Assembly: GCA_949126835.1 (NCBI GenBank)
Contig: OX421506.1
Location: 19,790,426 to 19,854,425 of the forward strand
Direction: 5' to 3'
Source of the DNA: Anisus vortex
Lineage: Eukaryota > Mollusca > Gastropoda > Planorbidae
DNA: 64,000 nucleotides
Both the position numbers and the translations under genes were made by a program. How positions within the stretch are numbered: position 1 is the stretch's first letter; the number at the start of each line of letters is the position of its first letter. A model generated the notes under the pieces. That model had not been told where the DNA came from, did not search any database, and was given only the letters and a program-made list of their open reading frames with translations. Shown here one piece after another: positions 24,721 through 36,267 of this stretch.

Positions 24721-24865
24721 CTGCTGCGAATCTTAGAATCTTTTTGTGATGGAGAGATGAGCCCCCATCCAGGATCAATTTCAGAGTTGGCCTAGTCCTC
24801 GGGTTGATGCTGTTGTTAGTGCACTGAACGGCTTGAGTTCAGGATCCCGCGGCGAGGTCCAAATT

Positions 24866-26571
24866 TGTCACGATGTTGCTGTTGGGAGAGCAATTCGTCA
24901 CAATGTTGACACTGAGAGGGGTGCGGGGGGGGGGGGGTGGTTGAGTGGGGTTAATGGCGGCTGGTTGTCGTGGGGTTAATGGTTACTGGTGGCTGGTTGT
25001 CGTGGGATTAATGGTTACTGGTGGCTGGTTGTCGTGGGGTTAAGGGTTACTGGTGGCTGGTTGTCGTGGGGGTACGAAATACCGATGTTGCTGCAATCGT
25101 CCTGGAACAATGATTATCTCTCTCCTTGGCTCGTATAAGATGTTACAGAGTATACAAACAAACAGTTCTAAGGTAATCAAGCAAATCACTGGTTACTGTT
25201 CAGGTGTTTATTACGTTCGAATATCCAATGGTGAGACATACATATGAAGTTATACAGCAATATTAACACTAGTATAATGCGAGTGTCATGGAATCCAAAG
25301 TTAGGTTTCACAACTTATACTGGTGGAAAATGCGAATACTGGCTAGACCGATATATATATATATAACATGTGAGGCGATATACTACTGGAACAAATATGA
25401 AATTGGTCAGAATGTCTAACATTAGTACACGGTAGTGTTGTGGAAGCCACTTTTAGGTTACACAACTGTATTAACGAATTACTATTACTGGCTAATTATC
25501 TATAGTCCGAGTGTACAGGTTGGGAGTTAAGCTAAGACGATGCGTCTTCTTCGAGAGCTGAGCCAGAACTCTAACTAAAAGTACAGTGTATCGGTCAAGC
25601 GCCAACCTCAGACTGCTTCTACAAGAGTTGAGCGGGCGTCTCGTGAGACCAGTCACGTGACCGATCCTCAATTTGGTTGGGTGATTACATTAGGTTGGAC
25701 TTACATATAATTCCCATTGGTCCTTTCGAACATATATTTACATAAGGGAAAAAGGTTTATTGGATCCGAAATGGAGTTGGGGATGGGTGAGCAATTATAC
25801 CGCCAAAACTGAGGGAAGGGGGTAGATGAAATAATTATACTGCCGCCCGCACTCAGCGGGGTGAACAAGGGAGACGGGGGGGGGGTCGAAGTGGGAGGGG
25901 TTAATGTAGATAAAAGACGATTGATACATACGTCATGCTGAGTGAAGGGAATAATCTCCCTTTGATAGACTTTGACCTGGTCACTCGAGTGGCTGGCGTG
26001 GGTTTTCGGCCGAGGGGATATTAAGTAGATGCGAAAACATCGACCGTCTCAAAGGTTAGCTAGCAAGTCGCCGCCCTTGGGTGATAGGAGGAGGGGGTCA
26101 GGAGGGGGGTTTTAGCGGGGTGGGTGGGGTGTGTGTACAAGACGCGTAATGTCTACATACAGCATGTTGAATTAACAACATGAATGAAAAATAGTTTGAA
26201 TTAACAAAATGAATGAATAGTTATTATACAGCACATTAAAATACGGCATGAATAAATAGTTAAAATTATAATAGAATATATACATTAAGATTCACACTTC
26301 ATTCACTCATGGTTTTAGTACCAGTTTGGGCGTATTGATTAGCAAACTCTGAATTGGGACTAAAACTAAAAGAGTGTAGTGAAGGTTAAAGAACAGATGA
26401 AGAAGGGAGGTTGTGGTGTTCCTATTGCGTGAGAGAGGAAGAGGGTAATAGTCTCAGGCTACTCGTTCTATCTAATCTAATTCTACGCTAACCTATGGTT
26501 CTATACTACTATCTACGCTATAATCTATCTATGACTGCTAGGCGTCACGGTTTTAATCCAGAATCGTGACA
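24866..26571 (-). repeat. 5' LTR of family B element
   Basis: Partner of 19580-21279, carrying the same ~33-bp tandem block at about 24940-25072. Related in sequence to the solo LTR at 33855-35138, which lies in the opposite orientation. Confidence 0.92.
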
Positions 26572-26576
26572 GTTTG

Positions 26577-27490
26577 TATAGTACAAAAATCACAATTTTC
26601 TGGTAACATTTTCTAAGCAAAGAAATGTAGTTTACTATAGAACTAATAATTAAAAGATGCAATATTTACAACGATATTAGTTAACTAGAAATAAGTAGGC
26701 TAATGCGTTTGGCATCCGTTGTTCCGTTCATGAATGAGATCAATTATTTTCAAGAGAAACGGATATTGTGATAATACTTTTATTTATCTAGCACCGTAAA
26801 TAAAAACAGAATGTACGCTTGAAGCGCATTTAACATTGAGAGGTAAAAACATGCATATAGCACAGATAAACTTCTCTGGGCTAATTAGTATATAAAAAAA
26901 AATTTGATTACATTAAAGATATAGAGCTAATTGATAATCACAAAACTGTACCCAAAAAAAAAGACCTGGCAAAGGAATACAGTATTTACCGACTTAATAT
27001 AACAGTAAAAAGGTAAGGTCAAAGAATGTTAAAAGGAAGTAATGCTTAAAATAATTACTTTTTAAGTTCTATTAAAAAGTATTGATACAACTTGTCTTCT
27101 GCCTGAGCTGGAAATGGATGCAGATTATAATTTTTTGATGGCCAGATGTAGAGAAGGCTTTCAGGCCAACGGTCGTCAAGGAGAAACGGGGCACCTCCAG
27201 AAGAGAAGATTTAACAGAATGCAGTGATCTTTGCGGAACATAGGGTTTGATTACTCCCTTGAGATATGGACGACACCTCATATAATTAATGACTCCATAT
27301 TGTCAGTAAACATTGTAGACGAATGAGTATCGCTTCAGTGAAGGAAATAAGTCTATCAGGTGCCTACTCAAGATAACACACAAAAATAAAAAATGAGCAT
27401 TTCTAACTTGGTGGCAATTTTAAGGTGGAATATTTACACGTTTATAAACAAACAGCTTGAAGCTAAAATAGAGTTGACGAAGTGGGGTAA
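26577..27490. other. Distal downstream flank of receptor gene 1
   Basis: Non-coding apart from a LINE relic. The entire stretch aligns in inverted orientation with about 41380-42316, and continues directly from 19579 once the family B element is removed. Confidence 0.7.
27072..27290 (-). mobile_element. LINE C-terminal relic
   Basis: The minus strand reads YVPQRSLHSVKSSLLEVPRF then LTTVGLKAFSTSG, the Y-x-P-x-R-x-LRS...LxVP...T...AFS series found at the C-terminus of CR1/Rex-like LINEs. A second copy is at 41590-41800 in the opposite orientation, as part of the inverted flank duplication, so it predates that duplication. Confidence 0.6.
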
Positions 27491-29307
27491 GCATATAAAT
27501 GTGAGGCTTATATATAATAATAATAATAATAAATATTGTATAACGCATACTCTTTGATGACATATGCTCTGATAACAGTTACAGTTCAAACTACGAAAAA
27601 CAGACGTAAATGTATATTTTTAGAGAGAGAGACAGAGAGATTTTGGGAGAGAAAAAGAGAAAATAAAATTCGCAGTGAATAAATGAGATAGATATAGAAT
27701 CTGGAGCCATTGAAAGAGATAGTTAAATGGAGAGAAACGCAGAATAGAATTGCGATAAACAAGACGTATTTTAATCGCATGTAGTCTATTTTATAAACAT
27801 GTATTATGTTGTTTTGTTTTATACTAGTTTCAAAAATAAAATTAGATTTGTATTTGACCAAAACACAACCCAACAGCTTTCATGTTTTGTTTTAGGGTAT
27901 ATTAAAGTTCAAAGGTTACAGTCACGAAATGTCAAATTTTAACATTTACAACAACACCAAAAAGCAGAAACGCTGAAAACATTATTTGAGAAAATTACCA
28001 ATGATGCCGCAATAGTTTGTGTAACTCGACGAGTTCGGCAGCTGGGGAGGGTGAAGGGGTGCGGGGCGGCTTTCATGGTTCCATTTGAGACCTGTTATAG
28101 AAAAGGGCAAACCACCAAAAATCTACTAAAAAGAGCACAAAAGGCGTATCTTCAAACTAGAATATTATAACATCCATTGCCCGAAGCTTAAGTGTATTAA
28201 TGCAATGTAGTTATTGACTCGTAATCATTTTTTATTTTACAAAAGATTCAAAGAACCGTTCATAACTGTAAAAAAAAAAATCATAAAATTCAAACTTAAA
28301 TACTTAAGAGATAAAAACCACAAGACAGTTACAAAACCTCATTATCCCAAGTTGCTAAAATTATGTCAACTTCTTTATAATTATTAATTTACAATTCTGA
28401 AGTTGTAATTCAGATGGAAAACGTTTCTTTACATTTGTGTCCAAATGCCAAAACGTTATATTTAGAAAATTAATTATAATTTTTTTTAAATTATTATAAT
28501 TTACAATTATCACGGCATGGAACAACACTAAAGTAAAGAAAACGGCAAAGAATAACACATTCTAACAGTACATATACCAAACTAGTGTCTACTGATCATC
28601 TTAATGGTCAGATAATGAAAAAATCATCTTTATGTAAATATTGTAAAGCTACTTGGAGCCTAAGGACAATATTTCTTTAAATAACAGACTCATATTTAGT
28701 TTGACTGCTGAGGTGTCTATTTGCTTCCCCCAACGACCACAACGGTCAAGAGTGTGATGATGATGATGATTTAGGTTGAGAGCTGTGTGTGGGACTCTAT
28801 TGAAACACATTAAAGATATTGATGTATTGTGTGCGTTGCTACATCTTATTATTGCCACTGTGGGACTGCTGCTACGTTCGTCAATTATATCCTGTAAAAA
28901 CCCTGTAAATCGTTTCATCCAATTTAATATCTATAAGTGTTATGAATAAATAAAAACTATACAAATATCGTGACATTTATGTTTTAATTATATTTCTATG
29001 AATTTCATAGGTGCATTTTGTTTTTCTGTACATAGAGTAATTCTATGACTTTAGTTTACCAGAACATGAGTTCCAAAGTAGCGAAATCATCTTTTTCATA
29101 ATTCATAGCGTTTTCCCATTTGTAGTGCTTGAAAAAACATAATCCTAACAAAACACACATGAACTACAGTCGTACAATTAAAACCACAGTTAGCGTTTTG
29201 TCACAAATGTTTAAAACAAAAGATCGCCTTTAATGACATAATTTGAGAATTGTTTTTTTTTTAATTTATAAAATGCTTCACATTCCAAAACCTGATTTAG
29301 GCTCGAT
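27491..29307. other. Intergenic, no recognisable gene
   Basis: AT-rich sequence with (ATA)n near 27520-27533, (GA)-rich near 27625-27660 and (GAT)n near 28755. Short open frames lack homology or splice context. Nothing supported. Confidence 0.5.
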
Positions 29308-29440
29308 ACTTTTCAGACTGCGGCTGCGCACTTGACTAGCATAACGAAGGTCCTGGGTTCAAATCCTGGAATTTTTGCCGGGTTTAGAGATTTCTTTGAG
29401 TCAACTTGGCCTTGATGGGTGCCTGGCATTTGTTAGCGGC
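29308..29440 (+). mobile_element. tRNA-derived SINE fragment
   Basis: B box GGTTCAAATCC at 29356-29366 follows an A-box-like region at about 29325-29340. The body (tttgagtcaacttggccttgatgg) is unlike a mature tRNA and no acceptor stem closes, so it is a SINE and not a tRNA gene. Ends are approximate. Confidence 0.55.
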
Positions 29441-29457
29441 AAATTAATTACCTATTA

Positions 29458-29625
29458 GTAAACCCTACTAGCAATCCCCTGTTAATAATCCCCTACTAGC
29501 AATCCCCTACTAACAATCCCCCAATACCGATTTCCTGCTAGCAATCATGTACTATCAATCCTCTACTAACAATCCTCTATTAGAAATCCACTACTAGCAA
29601 TCCCCCACTAGCAATCCCCTAGTAT
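29458..29625. repeat. Minisatellite upstream of receptor gene 2
   Basis: Imperfect units of 'ctactagcaatcccc' (about 14-17 bp), around ten copies. The same array occurs at 1-30 ahead of gene 1. Confidence 0.85.
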
Positions 29626-29958
29626 GAGGAATCTATAACAGCCCGTCATTAAAGTAATAAGTACGGAAAATAAATTAGGGTCAAATTCAAATTAGTTTCC
29701 GATATAGACATACCAAGGCTCCTGAACATGTGTTAAACCTGCTCACTTGCAGTGATATGTTGTTGTTGTTTTTTAATAAAAATATTTAGTTGACATTTGT
29801 TTTTCAATATTGACACGTGTTACCACAATGACATTAAAATTTTATTTTGAAATGTGCGTTGTCTCCAACTGTTAGATATTAATAATTCACACAAAAGGAA
29901 AGTTATCTGGACTCAATGAAAAGTTCAAACTAATTTGCATTATTTTTATTTTTATTAG
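29626..29958. other. 5' flank of receptor gene 2
   Basis: Non-coding. It aligns with the flank of gene 1 at about 60-577 with small indels. Confidence 0.6.
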
Positions 29959-29966
29959 TATAAAAG
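29959..29966 (+). promoter_or_regulatory. TATA box of receptor gene 2
   Basis: TATAAAAG in the same context as 578-585, 437 bp before the start codon. Confidence 0.6.
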
Positions 29967-30395
29967 TAGTCCACACCATCATTTCTTCAACCATTTCAAT
30001 GAACAGTTTTATTAATGTCGTTACAGTTCTAAAACTTTCTCTTTGGTGTGTCGTGACTTAGGACTAGCAATTTAGTATTGGTATTTATTATTTTATTGAA
30101 TTGTGTAAAAATACTTCTTGTAGTCTTCTTCGAAAACAACAAAAATGTTATTAATATATTGTATAATTTTACCTTTTGTCATCCCTTTATCAAGACATTT
30201 AAATTCAATTTCTCCGTTCTTCCTTTCAATTTCTTCATTTGTGTGTAAATACATTCATTTTCTGCAATTTCGATTTTTAAAAACATTTTTTGAAAAGACG
30301 TATAGAATCTAAAAATATTCTAAATTCAAAAACGACTGCAACATGCATGTGATATTTTAAGTAGAAGTGTTTCCCGTACTATCATTTTTCAACAG

Positions 30396-30444
30396 ATGAA
30401 GCCAAAAAAAATGCTTGTAATAATCTTTGCTCTGTTATTTATTG
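30396..30444 (+). CDS. Receptor gene 2, exon 1 (signal peptide)
   Basis: ATG at 30396 opens M-K-P-K-K-M-L-V-I-I-F-A-L-L-F-I plus one base, a textbook signal peptide (basic start, hydrophobic core), followed by donor gtaagt at 30445. Phase 1 joins it directly to the main exon at 31094 to read ...F-I-G-D-A-L. No micro-exon equivalent is seen. Confidence 0.8.
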
Positions 30445-31093
30445 GTAAGTAATTTTTGATGCATATTCTATTAATAAGTAGGCTATAACCCCGTAAGTAT
30501 TTTGATCTAATAAGTATGTAATTCAGAGGCCTACTAAGCGAATGTGCTATTAAATTAATTGTGTTATAGATTAGTTGCTCAATTGTAAATGTAAGTTCAA
30601 ATTGCCAAAGAAAACAACAACAAATGTTCTTGAAAATTAAAATTACTAATATATATCTTAATTTTTTGAAATTTGTCCGCAATATAAACCGAGAAATAAA
30701 ACATCAAAAACCAAACAATAAAGTAAACTTATTTTGCATTGTTTTATTTGTTCATGTAACTATTGATCTCCTGCTTGGTTCAACAAGAAATTTTAATTTG
30801 GCTATAGACCTACCAACAATGTTTTTCGCTTTAATTATATCCCTAATTTCCCCCATCTTTAAAGTCTGTTCCCTATCTGACAGACAATAGTCCCAGGTAG
30901 GGAGATGAGAGAGTTTTACCCTCCTCACAACCCACCTCAATAAACGACGAGGCAATGATTATGCCCCAGAGTAAATTGGCGTTATTGTGTGCTAATTAAT
31001 CAAACTAAGCTAAACCACATTGCGTTAATAAATTTCACAACAAGACACTTAGTTTAAATTTACTATTAATGTTTTTTTTTCTTTTGTTCACAG
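30445..31093 (+). other. Intron of receptor gene 2
   Basis: 649 bp, GT...AG, ending ttcttttgttcacag. It represents the state of this intron before transposon expansion and aligns with both ends of the 13.5-kb intronic region of gene 1. Confidence 0.75.
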
Positions 31094-33873
31094 GTGATGC
31101 TTTGTTTCTTTCGTTGGACTGTGATGTGGATAACAAGGAAGTGTTATTTGTACTGGATTGCCGGCTTATGGTAGAGGAGCAAATTTCCTTTGTAAATACC
31201 GCGGAGCGACTTTTTCGTGACGTGAAAAGTTGGCATTCTCTGAATGTAAGCTATTGGACGCTTACAGAGGAAGGATTGACACAGCTGAAAGTTTCTGACA
31301 TAAATAATGTCACATTATCTGTCAGCCTTGTGAAGGCGAAATGTAAGCAAGTCGTCAGATTTGATGCGATTTGGGGACTTTCAAATAGGCAACTTGCTAA
31401 TAATTACAATACACTTCAGATTTTGTTTCTTTTCACAAGAAAAATAATAATAGAAATACCGGAAGATATAAATAGTGTAAAAGGGCCTATGATATCACTA
31501 GGAGGAGGGCATTATGAACTTATTCCCGAATTCTATTATTTAGCACAACTAGATTTGTTGAGCGTCTCAACAAGCACTTTAAAAAACGATCACAGTCTAA
31601 AACAATATTCCAAGCATTTTGATTCATTTGTCAATGTTAACATGTATAACCTTTTCCCCATAATTTGTGATGAACGGTGTGGACTCAATCATGAAAAAAA
31701 TCTACAGTTTCAACGTTCTTATTATCGAATGCAGAAAAGAGACCAATCAAGTGGCTTAGAAAACTCACAACAATGTCGGAAACAATACAACAGCTATTTG
31801 ATTTCTTTAGAATCCTACCAGGAAGCTAGTTACATATTTCAATATATTAACTCCACAGCAATGATTCCGTTAGGTTTAAAAGAAGTTGATATCAAAGATC
31901 CCAGGTGGGAAACGGGAAATCCTTTCTACTTTAATTATACTTTTGACGAAAACGAAAAAAACCAATGTTATTATTTGAATTTTACTATGGAGCGAAACCA
32001 AACACCCAACGCCTACAGTAGGAGTATTGGAGAACATTTGATAGCCTACGACTGTGACAAAAGATTGGATAATGTATTAATGATATGTGAATGTCATCTA
32101 GCTCAACTGGTTCAATACAAACATAAAATCGATCTTAGGCTAAATGTTTCACAAACGGTTATTGTCAAAAGTGGTCCGTTGGCTCGGTATATAGAGAGAT
32201 CCCTACAACTGTGTAATCCGGAAAAAATTGATAGTAAACAAAACTTTCATAACAGTACACATAAGAAAAAAGAAATCAATGCTACTGATAATAAAATAAT
32301 AAAATGTCTAGAAAACCAAATTATTTATATTTCAAATTCTATTAGCTCAGTTAAGACCGATGGAACTGAGTCATCTACAGATATGTACTGTGTAAATAAC
32401 AGTGAAACCAGCAGTGAATTGATCAAATATCAAGTACAACATAATTGCACTTATAACGATATGTTAATTACTATGTCCCATTGTAAAAGACCAACAGTTT
32501 TAAATTGTACTAGAAATATTGTTGACGAGAGTAATAGCAAAACTAGTTTAGAATATTGTGAAAATGTTACTTGTCCAAATAACTTGTTTAAATGCCCAAA
32601 CGCTTATTGTATATCTTATTCTGAGATTAATGACGGAAAAAACGATTGTCCACTTGGCGAAGATGAAAAGTTGTTTAATAAAGAAAAGTTGTTGTGTATT
32701 GGTGTAATAGTTGTTACTCTAAAAGATATTTGTATAGAAATTGACATTTTGAATAAAACAATTCCTAACTGGAACACTGACAAAATACACTTTAATTATA
32801 GAATTCACTGCCCTAAAAACTTTTATAGTTTTCCTGAAATGTTTATATATAACGACGAGGCATCTAATAAGCTTATAATACAGACACTAAATATGTCGCT
32901 TTATAATATTTCAGGGTCACTTGTTCCAAACCCAAAATATATTGAGTTTTTTATGATGTTTGATATTTCTAAATTCCGTGGTATTCAGTGCGAGCTTCAT
33001 AACATTGACATCGCCTTAAGACATTGGACAATCACCCAACTCAGTGAACTAGACTTGAGTAGAAATCTGATAACCAGCAGTGACACGTTGACTTTATTAA
33101 GTAATATGACGATGTTACGAGTCCTCAATTTATCATACAACACACAGTTAAGAATTGAACCAGCCTTTACGCTACCAACATCATTAGAAACAATTGACTT
33201 CTCTTACACTGCTCTTACATCATTACCTTTAGAAATATTCGGTCAATGCAAAGATTTAAAATATTTATATTTACAAAACACTCAAATACAGAGCTTTTTG
33301 GGTTTGGGAATACCCAAATCTTCCTCACTAGATACATTGGACATAAGACGTTTGACTTTCAATGATATTGGTGGAAATTTCTTTGAGGACTTGTCTATAA
33401 AGTCAAAGTTACTAGCAAGTCACTATCAACTGTGCTGTCCACCAATTCTAGGAAACAATATAGAAACTGAAAAATGTGAAGCTCCTTTTGATGCCATCTC
33501 TACGTGTGATGATCTTGTTGGTGATAGTTTCAAGAGATCTATCATCTGGATAGTTGGACTTTTAACTTTACTTGGAAACAGTATTGTATTAGTCTATAAG
33601 TTGGTAACAAAAAGTGAAACAAACAATACTTATGAGCTCTTCGTTACAGGTCTGGCAATGTCAGACATTCTAATGGGGCTTTATTTATGTATTATTATTA
33701 TTGCTGATATTTCTTATCGCAGCCTTTATATCCTAAAAGACAGTTCTTGGAGAAATGGAGTTTTCTGTCAGATCGCTGGATTTTTATCAACGCTATCCAG
33801 CGAGACCTCAATATTTTTTATATTTCTGATAACAGTGGATAGATTCTTATCTGTTGTCACGATTCTGGATTAA
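31094..33873 (+). pseudogene. Receptor gene 2 main exon, 5' part, cut by a solo LTR
   Basis: The same domain series as gene 1 is open through helix 3: degenerate A-like domain, C-type lectin-like domain, LDLa, leucine-rich repeats, helices 1-3. After ITVDRFLSV the LTR begins and adds V-T-I-L-D and a stop at 33871-33873. If read as it stands the product is a 942-aa receptor ectodomain with three helices and no G-protein coupling surface. A block at 31438-31548 differs almost completely from gene 1. There are no other breaks, so inactivation looks recent. Confidence 0.88.
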
Positions 33874-35138
33874 ACCGTGACTCGTAGCACTCATAGATAG
33901 ACTATAGCATAGATAGCAGTGTATAACTAGAACCTTAGATTAGCTTAAGTTTAGCTAGAATAGAGAGAAGGTTAGTCTGACGTCACTATCTTCTCCCTCC
34001 CTTACGCAATTACATCTCCCCATCACTCTTTCTCACCTGTTTCTCTATCCGTAACTATACTCTTGTACTACGCCCAAATTCAGAGTCTACTGACTAATAC
34101 GATTCAACTTGGTACTACATCTTGGTTGAATGGGTACGAATGTGTTAGTTAGAATGTATATATTTTATCCTATGCTATAATGATGTATTCATATCATGTC
34201 TTAATGTATTTATATCTTGTGCTATTTTAACGCATGTGAGCGAGTCATTATTCGATCCCTCACTCGCCCCTCCTCTTCGCGTCCCCGCCACCCCCACCCT
34301 CTTTTATATCCCTTCAGCTTAGCGGCATGTTATGCGATTGCTTTGAGACGGTCGTTCCCTGAACGCTGACCAGAGAACCCAGTTCGCACACATATACCAA
34401 ATTCTCGTCCGAACCCCCCCCCCAGCCACTTGAGTTAACTACTTAAAATTCTACCAAAGGGAGATAAATTTCCCCACTCAGCATGACGTCTGTTCAATTG
34501 TCTTTCAACTAGACCTCTCTCCCCCCCCCTTTCCGCCCTCGCAACCCCGACCCCCAATCCATTTTTGGCTCCAATAAGCTTTTCTTATGCAAATGTATAT
34601 TCAATCTAGCCAATGAGAATAGGATGTAATTAAATGTAAGCCAACCAAATTAACTTTGGGTCAGGTGACTAGTGTCCACGAAAAAGCCGCCCAACTAAAC
34701 TAAAGCAGATCTCTCCCAGCTCCCGAGCTAGATACATCGTTTTGGTCTAGCTCCCAAATTGTTACTCGGACTTGCAGATACTTAGCCAGTAATCGTAATT
34801 CCCTCATTATAGTTACGTAGCCTAACCTTGGATTCCGTAACAACACAGTATATTGAGTGTTAGACGTTCCTGTGCATATATCTCAAGCATTGTATCTCCC
34901 CTGCATGTTAGTATGTGTATCTCATCATTGGATATTGAATTTGAATCATAAATAAACACCTGAAACGTAACCAGAGACTTGCTTGCCTAACTTAGAACTG
35001 TCTGTTGTGTGTGTTAATAACATCTAAGCGAGCCAGTAGAGAACAAATAAATATTCCAGGTCAACTACAGCATCGGCACCTCATATCTCTAAGACAACCA
35101 GCCATTATTACCCCCCTCTCATTTGCCACATCGTGACA
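33855..35138 (+). mobile_element. Solo LTR of family B inside receptor gene 2
   Basis: 1284 bp starting TGTCACGAT and ending ATCGTGACA, flanked by the 5-bp duplication tctgt (33850-33854 and 35139-35143). Its complement shares long blocks with the family B LTRs, for example near 'ggttac...ttcaggtgtttatt'. It therefore lies in the sense orientation of gene 2. AATAAA at 34951-34956 could end transcripts here. It is shorter than the 1.7-kb LTRs and belongs to a diverged subfamily. It arose by LTR-LTR recombination of a full insertion. Confidence 0.93.
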
Positions 35139-35681
35139 TCTGTGACTTATCCTTTTGGTGAGCATTCCTTTACAAAAACTGGTAAATATTTATCATTTGT
35201 TTTAGCTTGGGTAGTTGGAAGTGCTTTGGCTTTAATCCCCACGGTTTTGTTTGAGTCCAAAATTTATTCATCAAATGCTTTGTGTCTGGCTCTGCCTTTT
35301 CACCCAGGAAAATATGTAGGGTGGGAATTTTCTTTTGTTCTCTTTGTCGTTTTAAATTTCATCCTCTGTTTGTTGATTTCGTTAGGGCAGGTTTTAATAC
35401 TTGTTGGCTTGAGAAGTAGACAACATTCCTTAAAGACAATACGGCGAAATAGTCAAAGAAGATCTTATGAATCGAAAATTGCCCAGAAACTTGCCATGGT
35501 TTCTCTAACAAACCTTACGTGTATATTACCTATATGCATTGTAGGAGTTATTTCCTTCTGTGGTATTGACGTAGGACGTGAAGTATTTGCTTGGTTTGCC
35601 ATTTTTGTTTTACCTGTTAACGCGGCACTAAACCCAATCATTTACACAATCCCAACGATTATCAACAGAATAAGATTGTAA
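35139..35681 (+). pseudogene. Receptor gene 2, remainder of the seven-helix domain
   Basis: Resumes at S-V-T-Y-P in register with the upstream part and encodes the second intracellular loop to helix 7, including the NPIIYT motif, ending a few residues later. Nearly identical to gene 1 (17338-17879). Cut off from its start by the solo LTR. One copy of the 5-bp target duplication is surplus. Confidence 0.88.
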
Positions 35682-36267
35682 GAACATGACAAGACAAATA
35701 TTTCAGGTTATCATTTCCTTTGTAGATTACAACTTTATATTAGTGAAAACTCTAAAATATACTTCCATTGAATTTATTTGTTTATATGTATTTACAAAAT
35801 AAAAGTATAGAATTAAATTGTATAAGTATCGATGACCTATAACTTTAACATGGTGTATGTCTACAAATTATTTAATAAAATGGAGGGTGTGTTTATTAAC
35901 AATATATATACATTACTTTTCTAATACAAGTATTTTTATAAAGATTTTAAATTATATATTGTACTACTGTGGTTTTCATATTACACTTCATTTTGTACAT
36001 GAAAGGATTTTTTTTAATATGTTTTTGTCATTTTAAAACAAAAGTATTGAATATAGTTGTATATATCTTAATTGTTTTTTAAGTAGGATGTGTGTGTCAA
36101 TTTCGATTCCCATTGGTTAAGACACATGATCTTGTTGTCTTATATTTTAATTTTTCACTTCATACACGAGTCTTCCTAGTTCTGTAGTAGTAGTCTCTGA
36201 TTGGTTAATTACCCATTAAAACATTGTCTTAACAATTTAAACATCGCCCACTCCAAATTATGACACA
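35682..36267. other. 3' UTR and proximal flank of receptor gene 2
   Basis: Aligns with 17880-18430. It holds a conserved poly(A) signal. Alignment stops near 36210, where a repeat cluster begins. Confidence 0.65.
35798..35803 (+). promoter_or_regulatory. Poly(A) signal of receptor gene 2
   Basis: AATAAA in the same context as gene 1, 117 bp after the ancestral stop. Confidence 0.7.

Larger units (their letters stand above)
19580..26571 (-). mobile_element. Family B LTR retrotransposon, non-autonomous, complete ends
   Basis: LTRs of 1700 and 1706 bp begin TGTCACGAT and end ATCGTGACA, and the element is flanked by the 5-bp duplication gtttg (19575-19579 and 26572-26576). The paralogous empty site with one gtttg (as caaac) lies at 42317-42321. 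Coding runs on the minus strand, so the right LTR is the 5' one. Just inside it TGGACCTCGCCGCGGGA is a possible primer binding site. The 3586-bp interior holds a single scrambled ORF without an RT active site, so the copy needed enzymes from a relative. LTRs are nearly identical, indicating a young insertion. Confidence 0.93.

Noticed and set aside
29350..29370. Possible tRNA gene around GGTTCAAATCC
   Set aside because: The B box is good, but there is no closing acceptor stem and the downstream body is non-tRNA, so it is a SINE.
29458..29625. CRISPR-like array of short repeats
   Set aside because: Units are contiguous, degenerate and lack unique spacers, and the window is eukaryotic. It is a minisatellite.
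33855..35138. The insert in receptor gene 2 as an intron
   Set aside because: It has TG...CA ends and a 5-bp duplication and matches the family B LTR. The boundaries are not GT...AG.
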